Shown: in pieces, positions 24,581-33,945 of the stretch
Position numbering within the stretch: the first letter of the stretch is position 1
Layout: each line of letters starts with the position of its first letter
DNA from: Thalassia testudinum
Lineage: Eukaryota; Streptophyta; Magnoliopsida; Alismatales; Hydrocharitaceae
Length of the DNA stretch: 64,000 nucleotides
Direction: 5' to 3'
NCBI GenBank assembly: GCA_037157565.1
Contig: JAZHRO010000036.1
Span: 22,184,501 to 22,248,500, forward strand
Notes under the pieces: generated by a model
The model's input: only the letters and a program-made list of their open reading frames with translations
Told to the model about the DNA's origin: nothing
Database searches by the model: none
Program-made: the position numbers and the translations under genes

Positions 24581-24795
24581 TTTTTTTTTTAAAGATGAGG
24601 AATGCTATCGACGACGATAGCAGATCGGAAACATTTTATTCATGGAAAAACATGAAAGTTATAGGGAGTCACACCACTCTCTAACAATTCTCTTACACTC
24701 CCTTATGATACCCCCAACATTTAACACACCCCCATCAAACAGACGGTCATTGCGAGCCCACCACACACACCACATTATGCCCACATCTCCCACAA
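24581..24795 (-). mobile_element. LINE-2, 3' terminal piece
   Basis: Poly-T followed by about 200 bases resembling the 3' end of LINE-1 (56596-56720): both contain 'cattttatt' followed by an 'aaaacatga' word. In the minus direction this is the C-terminal end of ORF2 plus 3' UTR and tail. The break with LTR B is at about 24795, give or take 15 bases. Confidence 0.7.
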
Positions 24796-25732
24796 ATAGG
24801 ACCATTAGACGCTAGTGGATGCTCGATGGACATTCGCGATGGCAACTGGCGACGCGAGACAGAGGACTAGCGAGGCTCGAGCATGATCAATGCACAAGAA
24901 GGAGGGCCAGTGCAGCGTGTGCGTGAACGAGGGCAAGTTGGCTACAGCGGCACTTGAGATGGACCTACAGTGACGTCTTGAAGGTCGTTATTTGTTTTAT
25001 GCCTATTTTAACCTACTCTCATCCACTATATAAAGACCCACAGCCCTTCCCTTCGAAGGCATCTCTACCTTTACTACACCCACCTACTCTAGAGCTCTAG
25101 AAGCCCATCAAAGCTCCCAATAGCTCATTCCCAAGCTCCAAAGGTCCCCTATTAGTATAACGATCCTTTATCCCACCAAATATTCATCCCTCATCCCATC
25201 ACCTTCATAGGTCACCTTGGAGCCATCCTCCCACCTCCATTCCAGTAGCTGATCACCTCCGCCTCCTCATCTCCATTCCAGAGCCTCGGTGAAGCATTTC
25301 TCTACCCAACATCCTCCTGCATCTGACCTCCATCGTCCTGCATCTCAACTCCTTCATCCAAGCTTCCTCCAGGCACCGTCGTCTCACCGAACAGCCGATT
25401 CGGGATATTTCCTCTCACCCCTATCTCTTTCATGCTTTCATAGATCATTGTAATTAACATTGGAGTGATATATATCATATTGTTCCATCTCTCTTGTGAA
25501 TTTATTCTACTTGTATTTTTATTTCAAAAACACAAAAAAGATAACAAAACCTCAAAATACCAAAAAGAAACAAAATGAAGCGTGGTTTTCAAGCGAAGTA
25601 AACGTCGCTTCCCTGTGTTCGATGTGGGACTCCCTTGGAGCTTCGGTAAAATTTTATTTGATAACGAGTTTTGCGACTACAATGACGGGTTCCTCTAAAC
25701 CCCATTTTCTACCACGCGAAACACGTTCATCA
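24796..25732 (+). repeat. 5' LTR of B, left part deleted
   Basis: Aligns with about 49992-50923 of the 3' LTR and lacks the first 840 or so bases. It keeps the TATA box and the U5 block, and ends 'acgttcatca' before the PBS. The words 'agctcattcccaagctcc' are shared with the 3' LTR. Divergence from the 3' LTR is easy to see, so B is older than A. Confidence 0.85.
25027..25035 (+). promoter_or_regulatory. TATA box of B 5' LTR
   Basis: TATATAAAG followed by ACCCACA; the same box is at 50218-50226 in the 3' LTR. It is a normal Pol II TATA box, with no snRNA-type element upstream, unlike A, H and I. Confidence 0.7.
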
Positions 25733-25964
25733 TTTTGGCACTGTTACCAGGGAGGTAATGGAATTTACTTTCTTGTTTTCTGTGCTTCTTTGCATTTACA
25801 TATTACAAACCCCGCTTATCATTGATGTTTTGTCTTGCAGGTACCCTAGCATAGAGATCCAAGTGTGGTAGATTGGAGTAATGTGTGGATAGAGTAATCT
25901 GTAAGTGCCCCTCACATTCCCCCCCACTAGTTTCATTTCGCCACATTCATAACCAAGACCTAAT
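25733..25964 (+). other. PBS and first part of B leader
   Basis: PBS at 25736-25752, TGGCACTGTTACCAGGG, is a decayed tRNA-Asp complement. An intron-like segment follows, from 'aggtaatgg' (GT at 25755) to 'tgtcttgcag' (AG at 25840), 86 bases. The leader stops at 25964, where A inserted, and resumes at 39641 after the TSD copy. Confidence 0.75.
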
Positions 25965-27794
25965 TGATGAGAACCTCATCATGAGCCATAACTACCTCAT
26001 TTTGACCTAATACAAAGGATAAAAGCTCCTACATAACTCAAGGAAAGGCTTAACTCAGAGAATTCTGAGTTTAAGGAGAAAATAAGTCATAAGGGGTAAA
26101 AATGCAATTTTACCAGTATAATCTGCATACAGGGTAATTCAGGGTCCAAACATAGGTCAAACAAACCGAATAAGAAGGAAAGTGGGATGATCTGATAAGG
26201 GCTACAGCAATTCCAAGGAACTAAATGATAATCTGTAACCTTAAAAGAAACCCACTTCAATTCACGAGGTTCAAGGCAAAGTAAAAATAGAATAAACCCT
26301 CTAAAATTCATAGAAAAATAATCTCTAGGGTTTAGAACCTTCAATTTGGCCTTCGGAACCCATTTTGACCTATATTGAGAACCATGCCTAATTAATAACA
26401 TAATTTGGATTTTTGCGTAAATTGACTAGTCAAACAAGGTTTTATCTAGAAATAAAATTCACCATCAGAATCCTTAGGTCTTAATTAGTCACGTATAAAA
26501 ACTTGAGCCTAAGAAGAAACCTTCTTAGCCAACTTTACATTTTGGTCCTCATCTATTTACTTTTTGGCCCTCAACTTTTGAACCTCGCATTTTGGCCCCT
26601 AACTCTTCTTCGTTCTTTACATTCAGGTCCTCCCTGCAAAACCTGCCAGCACCACACTCCGGCGACCATGCGCGGAGCATGGCGCCGCGCAGGGTGAGGG
26701 GCAGGGCCTGCCAGGTCAAATGGGGGTGCCCTACGTCGTCAGCCGTCGTAGGAACACCCCCTGGTCGCTGCAACCCACCATACCGGCCGTGCGAACGCAT
26801 GGACGGTATGGGTCTCCTTCTTCCGACGTCCACCGGTGAGGGAGACACGTCGTCTCCCTCCGCCCTCCTCTCTGATTCCACCCTTATAAATACCCCCATC
26901 GCTCCGCCGTTCTTGTCAGCTCAGTCCTGAAGGAGAACACCCTCCTTTCACTCTCTTCCCACTCCGACAGGAAGCCCTCCAGCTCCGGCGGTTTTTCCCT
27001 CCTCCTCCTCGTCGTTCTGCCGCACTACCAGCAGCAGAGCTGCCTTCCCCTGATCTTCCCGCGCCGTGCCGCACCCAGCGCGCGCCTCTCCAGCCCTCTC
27101 CTCGCCGTCGCTCCTTCCTCTGGGCAGCTTCTTCTCCGGCGACAGTCGATACGACTGTCGCCTGTTCCGGCCCCTCCTTGTCCTGCTAAGTAGGTATAAC
27201 TCCTCACCTTTCTCCCCTCTTCCTTTTCCTCACTTTAAACCCTTACTGTCGCCCTCGATTTTGACCAATCATCCTCACCTTCTCCACCTCCGGCCACACT
27301 CCGGTGACTCGCTCCCATCACTCCAGCACCCCACATGGCTCGCCGACCTGCACATAATCTCCGCCTCCTCACCCTGATCCATTTCCGTCCTTCCAATTCC
27401 CACCACCCGACCTCTGCAAATCCACCGAACACACCCACTTCCCGACCCACAGTCCGACCTAGGGCAGCCCTTAGGCTCCGCCCCGCCGCCTGCACACCCC
27501 CCGACCACCTTCGCCGTGCCACGGCGAAGGTCCTCCGCGTTTCTGATTGGGCCAAGAGGCCGTTTCTCTTTGGGCAGGTACCTGCGCTCGCCGCCGCCAT
27601 TGTTGAAGCGAAGCAGCTTCTTCACCTGCTGCCCCAGGTACGCCACGCCCAGGTCACGCTCCCAGGCAGTGCGAGGCATCTTCGCGAAGTGCCAGGCTGC
27701 AGTTGAGGCAAAGCTCTCGCGCGAAGCCCCTACGCTTTGCCTCGACTGCCGCTGCTTCCTCTGCGCAGGCATCCAAATTGGGGTGGGACATTTA

Positions 27795-27837
27795 GTCCCA
27801 CCTCGGAAAGCCACTGAGGCGAACGGGCGCTTAAAGG
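27795..27837 (+). promoter_or_regulatory. snRNA-type USE plus TATA-like box, 5' LTR of A
   Basis: GTCCCACCTCG (27795-27805; one change from GTCCCACATCG), then exactly 24 bases, then CTTAAAGG (27830-27837), a weak TATA-like box. The same layout and spacing is in LTRs H and I and in the 3' LTR of A. It probably places the start of transcription shortly before 27871. Confidence 0.5.
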
Positions 27838-27861
27838 CAAAAAGTGCCTTAAGCTGTTCGC

Positions 27862-28105
27862 CTTAGTTCACGGGGTGAGGTCCCCTTCACCTGCCCGACT
27901 ACCCGGCCTCGTCCGCACGCACACCTCGCGGACCTGGCCCGACCCGACTAAGCCCGACCTGCACTCCTCGCCCACCACCGCACGCCGGTGGGCCTAGACC
28001 CGGGCGCGACTCGCGTAGCCGATTACCCGGTTGCTCTGGGAGAGCTTTCCTAAGAGCGGCTTCTGTGAGAGAGAAACGCGGGTGGGGGAGGGTAGAGTAG
28101 GTTTT
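27862..28105 (+). ncRNA. Candidate Pol III transcript in 5' LTR of A
   Basis: Begins about 25 bases past the TATA-like box, near a hairpin (GGTGAGGTCCCCTTCACC at 27874-27891), contains GCTCTGGGAGAG at 28033-28044, and reaches its first T4 run at 28102-28105. Related sequence occurs at matching distances in I and H. It is unlike any snRNA, 7SL or tRNA I recognise. The same bases must also be R or leader of the element's own mRNA. Confidence 0.3.
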
Positions 28106-28714
28106 GCCATCTCTGATTGGAACTTTGAGTGTGCAGGCACAGATGCAGGGACTACGGAAGGGCTGAAGAGAAGAAGAAGAAGACTGAAGGAAGGAGCACC
28201 GCGCGGCACTGTAGCAGCAGTGACTTAAGTCGTCTGAGTGGAAAATCAGATGACGCTCTGAAGGCAGAAAAGAAAGAAGAAGAACATCACCATTGCTACA
28301 GATAAAGAAGATAGAAAGAAAAAGAAGAAAGGAGGAGAGACGACGTCCTGACAGCAAAAGCAGAAGAAGAGCACGAGAAGAAGATCAGAAGAAAGAAGTA
28401 AAAAGAAGATCTGAAGAACAGAAGGCAGAAGAAGAAGACCACAAGGAGATAAACAAAGAAGAAGAAACCAAAAGCCAAAGAGAAGAGAAAACAAAGAGGA
28501 AGAAAGAAGAGAAGAAGAAGATTTTCATCTCTCTCCCTCTCTCTCTCTCTTTATCTTTTGTAATAAGAATTTGTACCCCTAGAATACAACTTGCTCCCTG
28601 AGTTCGACCTCGGGAACTCTTTATTTTCTGAGTAAAAAAAATTATATATTTGAAATGATGGCAATAACTGGCTATACTACAACGCTATAACAAAACCTAG
28701 TTATCGCCACGTCA

Positions 28715-29799
28715 TTTCTTGGCGTCGTTGCCGGGGAGCAACGGCTATTCTAGAGGTAAACATTCCTGTTTCTTTTTAGTTTCTGATAATCTCCTCTCTT
28801 TTGTGCAGCTACAAGAAATCAAGAAGACAAGCAACCGCACGACGACCACTCTGAGGATAGGTAATTTTTTCCTCTCGCTATTAACCCCTAAACTCTAAAG
28901 AGGAAGAAAAGAAAAGAACAAGCAATATAGGGCTAACCTGTCTTCCATACATAGTAACCATAAAAAGTTGCATGTTTTCAACCCATTATTCCTGCACACT
29001 ATTAAGGGTATTTAAGGGCTAACACATTCTTGCTTGAGCCCTAATTACCCAACAAAGAGCTAACTGGACCAAGTAGAGCCAACCTAGGATCCAACACTAG
29101 GGATTTAGAGACACACTCCTTAAGCAAGAATTGAGAAAACCAAATGAAGTGTGCCCAAGCCCTTGTCTGAAAATACCTATTCAAAGAAAACCTAAAACAA
29201 TTGGCTCTCTAAACACTTGAACCCTAAAAGACAAGACCCAAAAACTCTCAAAGGAAATAGGAGGTAAAGTTGCCCCCTTGGGTCAACCAACCTTAAATTA
29301 GGTCACTCTTTGCACTCAAAGAACTAAAAGTTCAAGTGAAACCTTAAGCACCCTGATCTTAAAGTAAAAATTGGTAGACTTAAGAGGTCAAGATCCCCAT
29401 TCTGGTCTACCTGGAACCGCAGTGACAAGAGAGGTCGGGTGGGGGAAACCCTGTAACCCGTGGGGACGCTCTACCGTGTAGGGGTCTTTGCGGGACTCCC
29501 CCTCTCTGGCTGCCCAGGTAATTCTCAGGTGGACGATCTTTCTAATCAAGGGGTCCATCTGCCCCGCACCTCTATAGTCACCCAACACATTTTTGGGTGA
29601 CTTGATTGGGTCCAGCACCTTCTAAACTCATCTCTCCCAACAGTTCATGTACGGTAGGAGGTCCTTAAGACCACCCTTAAGACCTCCTTTAGAAATTCAC
29701 TCTCATCAAGGCCAAGCCTCGACGCCCGTGTTTGTGCAGCAACCCCCTCACATTATTCTCTCTTCTGATTCAGAACCAAGTTCTTCTTCTTCCCCCATC
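28715..29799 (+). other. PBS and leader of A
   Basis: PBS at 28720-28736, TGGCGTCGTTGCCGGGG, one base from the tRNA-Asp complement. An intron-like stretch starts at 'agaggtaaac' (GT at 28756) and ends 'ttttgtgcag' (28808); at 53 bases it is short for a plant intron. An A-rich part follows, then a G/C-rich island (29390-29620). In-frame sequence upstream of 29800 extends to 29647, but the ATG at 29800 fits better by comparison with D and B. Confidence 0.75.
29390..29620 (+). other. Conserved leader island of A
   Basis: Matches 62480-62700 of I over nearly its whole length (shared words include 'ccctgtaaccc', 'gtaggggtcttt', 'ctggctgcccaggta' or close variants) and more weakly 14270-14470 of D. 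It sits just before gag. G-runs and C-runs suggest a folded RNA. A packaging, dimerisation or translation role is inferred from position only. Confidence 0.5.
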
Positions 29800-31838
29800 A
29801 TGGCTCAGCCAGTTGAGGAAGAAAACAATCTGGAGCACCAGCTCCAGTGACTCAATGACCTCTTCCAAAACTTCATGCACCCACCACAGCGTCCTATGAT
29901 GCGGGACCACTACAATCCTGCTGCGGTGGCCATTGAGCCTCGAGTCAGAATCCCGATTGGAGGACCTGATTCTGAATTGAAGCCCAATATGATTCATGCT
30001 ATACCTAAATTCCATGGGCTTAATTCTGAAGATCCCTTCTAGCACATCAAACAGCTAAAGCACCTGGCCCAAACTTTTGGGTCAGATGCACAAAATTGGG
30101 ATATTCTTCTCATGAAGATGTTCTCCTTTTCTCTTATGGACAAGGCCGCCCATTGGTATCAAACTCAGACCCGGCCGATCAACACTTGGGAAGAACTTCA
30201 ATCCGAGTTTTTGAAAAAGTTTTTTCCCTTTGGTCGGAGCAACGCCTTGCGCCATCAGATTACACACTTCACTCAACAATCAGGAGAACCTCTCCATGAG
30301 GCATGGGATCGTTTTCAGGATCTCATGAGAAAGTGCCCCCATCACGGAGTTCCTAAATGGGAACAGGTCCAATCTTTTTACTAGGGACTCCGTGAGGACA
30401 TCCACCTTTTCGTCAATGCAACTTGCGGAGGAAATATCATGGGTCAACATGAAGACACCGTGTGGGAGATTCTCGAAAACATGTGCGAGCACTCCATCAA
30501 CAATGACTCCATGGGAGTATTCGACAGGACGAATACCCGCGCAGCGACGAATCTTAGGGGAGCACATGAGACGCAGGGCCTGTCCGCATCAGTCGATCTG
30601 GAATTAATGGCCAGTCGATTGGACAAGGTTTCAATCATTGAGAAGAAGGTGGATGAGCTGACTCAGCACTTGCAGCGAGCCACCTCTGCGCGTAACTCCT
30701 TTGCACAACCTCCTTCCACACAGGAAACTGTGCAGAACATTCTCCACCGATCTTCCCCTAGGATGGATCCATATCCATCCCCATCTGATTCTCGGATCGG
30801 AGGATCATCCGATCCTATCTACACCAGCCCGGGGAATTCCATTCCCTCTTTCCCAGATTCTCTAGAGGTTCCTCAGACCTGCGAGGACCTCAACGCCATC
30901 CAGAACGACCCATTCTCCAACACCTACAACCCTGGATGGCGAAACCATCCCAATTTTCAGTGGACGGGAAATTCCCAAACTCAAAGACCACCTTTTCAGT
31001 CCTGCCCACAGCCCTCTCGTCATTACCAGCCGCCTCAGCTTCGGCCCAACCCTACTTATCCATCAGGGCCAAATCAGGATCAAATGTCCCTAATCCTTCA
31101 GACTCTGGCTGACATTCAAAGAATGAATGCGGCTATTCAAAAACAACACAAGGACGAACTTACAGAGGTTAGAACTCAATTGGCCCAGTTGGCAAATTCT
31201 CGCCAGCCAGGCACACTCCCTTCCCAACCTCTTCTTAACCCGAATAACGTGCCGACCCAGAAGCGCGTTATGAATCCAAATTTAGGCCACGCACAATGGA
31301 TTTATCAGGCCCCTACTACTCCATCTCCAGATGAGATGGAGGCTTCAACTTCTTATGCGGGATTTCAGCAGCAGCCACCCCTCTTACCAAACCCAAACCA
31401 AAATCAGGCCGGATTAAATTCTGTAACAACACGTAGTGGAAAAACAACTCAAGACCCGCATTATCCGAACCACTCCAAGCCTCATAACCATGACCCTAGG
31501 ATAGTTATCCAAGATACCACTGTCCCAGATCAAGAACCCAGAGCTATCCTAGAAGAACCAACCAAGGTCCCATTCCCTGAAGCCTTAACCAAAGGGAAGA
31601 GACGAACCAAGCCCGTGGCACCTGAGGAGGACCTGGTCAAGCTCTTTGAGCAGGTCCACATAAACATCCCCTTGATGGATGCAATCCACCACGTACCAGC
31701 TTATGCACGATTTTTAAAGAATGTGTGTACACCCCAGCGTAAGCCGCGAACCAAGAGTGGGAGTCCAATTGTTCTGTCAGAGCAAGCCAGCTCTGTAATC
31801 CTAAGCAGACTCCCACCCAAGGCTAAAGATCCTGGTAC
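29800..31838 (+). pseudogene. Gag of A
   Basis: Starts at MAQPVEEE (29800). Gag motifs: MKMFSFSLMDKAAHWYQ, EFLKKFFPFGRSNALR and RKCPHHGVPKWEQVQSFY (about 30110-30380). Then comes a Q/P/N-rich linker with NPGWRNHPNFQW (about 30930) and VTTRSGKTT (about 31425), the RSG motif usual before Athila protease. Gag would build the cytoplasmic particle. Stops at 29848 (TGA), about 30040 (TAG) and about 30382 (TAG) interrupt an otherwise continuous frame. No CCHC knuckle is visible. Confidence 0.88.
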
Positions 31839-32229
31839 TCCCCTGATTTCCTGCAAGATAGGTGATACACAATTTGATAGAGCATTGCTAGACTTGGGTG
31901 CTTCCATAAATCTGATACCCACATCCTTACTTAACCATCTAGAAGAATCTAAGCTGAAACCAACTGAGGTGACATTACAATTAGCAGATCGATCTATAAA
32001 GTCACCAAAAGGGATTCTCGAGGATGTTATTGTGAGAGTGCGGGATTTCTATTTTCCTGTAGACTTCATAGTCTTAGATATGGACGCACCTGAGAACCCT
32101 AGGGATACACCAATCATCTTAGGGAGACCTTTCTTGGCTACTGCTAGAGCCAACATTAGCTGTGAGGAGGGCCAAATAGAGCTCAAATTTGGGAATCAAA
32201 CACTGAAAATTGATATATTTAAGGCCCAA
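31839..32229 (+). pseudogene. Protease of A
   Basis: In frame with gag. The aspartic protease active site would be expected as D-(S/T)-G, but here it reads LLDLGASINLIP (about 31888-31923), the form usual in this lineage's copies with L for S/T. Then LQLADRSIKSPKG, VDFIVLDMD and IILGRPFLATARA follow. It would cleave the gag-pol polyprotein. A TAA at about 32230 separates it from pol in the same frame. Confidence 0.85.
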
Positions 32230-33945
32230 TAAGGAATCAATTGCGGTGTCATCGAACAGATTTGTGACATTAGGACTTTGGTTGATGAAACACACTTCCA
32301 GAATGATCTAATTATACCTCATCAACTGCAGAAAGATCTTGATCCTCAAACTGAGGAGTCGAATCCAGATATGAACAACCTAGTAACTCCCACCCTTGAA
32401 CCTCACATCTATACTGAACCACCCGCTGCTGCTGATAACCCCATCCTCGAACTGAAGCCCCTTCCTGCTCACTTGAAATACATCTTTTTGGGTTCTAATC
32501 AGACCCTTCTTGTGATTATCAATTCCAACCTCTGTCCTGAACAGGAATCCCGTCCGATTATTGTCCTCCAGCAACATCGCAGAGCCATCGGGTGGACTCT
32601 CGATGATTTGACTGGAATAAGTCCCTCTTATTGTACTCATCATATCTATTCAGAAGAGGGCACACGACCTTCTCGTGAAATGCAGAGACGCTTAAACCCC
32701 AATCTGTAGGAGGTCGTGAAAAAGGAGATCATCAAGTGGTTAGATGCCGGAATCATCTACCTGATCTTCGATAGTCGTTGGGTGAGCCCAATTCAGGTCG
32801 TACCCAAGAAGGCAGGACTCACCACTATAACGACTGAGATTGGAGAAATCATTCCTACCCGATTAGCCAACTCGTGGAGAGTCTGTATAGATTACCGCCG
32901 ACTCAATTCCTCCACGAAGAAGGATCATTTCCCACTACCCTTCATTGAACAAATTCTCAAAAAACTTGTGGGAAATAGGTTCTTCTGCTTTCTTGACGGG
33001 TACTCCGGTTATAACCAGGTGGCAATCCATCCTGAGGACCAAGAAAAGACCACGTTCACCTGCCCCTTCGGAACATATGCTTTCCGAAGGATGCCTTTCG
33101 GTCTTTGCAATGCACCCGCTACTTTTCAGCGATGCATGCTTGCCATATTCTTAGATATGGTAGGTGATTATCTGGAAGTCTTCATGGATGACTTTTCAGT
33201 TTTCGGAGCATCATTCGACGATTTCCTCCAACACTTGGTCCAGATACTCAGGCGGTGCATCGATGTGAATTTGGTTCTTTCCTGGGAAAAGAGCCATTTC
33301 ATGGTGCCTGAGGGAATTGTCCTGGGGCACTCAATTTCGGAAAAAGGCATCCAAGTGGACCGAGCTAAGGTCGATCTGATTTCTCACCTTCCTATGCCTA
33401 GCTTGATCAAGGACATCCGATCTTTTTTGGGGCATGTCGGTTTTTATCGACGATTTATCCCTGATTTTTCAAAAATCGTGCGCCCCCTGACCACTCTTCT
33501 CTCCAAGGATGTACCTTTCGAAATTTCCCAGGAATGCACTCAAGCATTTGAGATCCTGCGTGACCGAGTAACCCAAGCCCCGATCCTACAGTCCCCTGAT
33601 TGGTCTCAACCCTTTGAGATCATGTGCGATGCATCCGACTTCGCTGTAGGCGCTGTGTTGGGGCAGAAAATTGACGGGAAACCTGTGGTCATCTACTACG
33701 CTAGCAAGACACTTGACGAGGCTCAGCGTAACTATACGGTTACGGAGAAATAGCTGCTAGCCGTAGTATTTGCCCTTGAAAAATTCCGATCGTATCTTCT
33801 GGGTTCCCATGTCATCATTTACTTGGATCACACGGCTGTAAGGCATCTCCTTGCCAAGAAGGACGCGAAGCCCCGACTAATCCGTTGGATCTTGCTGTTG
33901 CAAGAATTCGATCTTGAGATTCGCGACAAGGCGGGAAGGTAGAAT
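32230..33945 (+). pseudogene. Reverse transcriptase and RNase H of A
   Basis: Same frame as gag-protease. After a TAG near 32708 come RT motifs KKEIIKWLDAGIIYLI, WRVCIDYRRLNSSTKKDHFP, FLDGYSGYNQV, FGLCNAPATFQRCM and the catalytic FMDDFSVFG (33181-33207). RNase H follows with CDASDFAVGAVLGQ (about 33630), YTVTEK and [20 protein letters not shown]. Stops at 33751 and about 33940 are in RNase H and its linker. It would copy element RNA into DNA inside the particle. Athila lineage by motif wording. Confidence 0.9.

Larger units (their letters stand above)
25965..28714 (+). repeat. 5' LTR of A
   Basis: 2750 bases, from 'tgatgagaacc' to 'cgccacgtca'. In order: A/T-rich U3, a G/C-rich part (about 26640-28120) with an snRNA-type promoter box, a 260-base purine tract of GAA/AAG words (about 28265-28530), a (CT)n run, and the U5 block 'gagttcgacctcggg' near 28602. 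Many long open frames on both strands in 26500-28500 come from its G/C-rich and purine-rich composition and match no protein. Confidence 0.93.

Noticed and set aside
26549..27866. Long open frames of 100-179 aa in the G/C-rich part of LTR A, also at 37881-38803
   Set aside because: No recognisable domain, mutually overlapping on both strands, and within an LTR; few stops are expected in G/C-rich DNA.
28246..28601. Overlapping open frames on both strands (82-102 aa), repeated at 39171-39419
   Set aside because: They lie in the purine-rich LTR tract; the proteins are only K/E/R or F/L/S runs and both strands are open because of composition.
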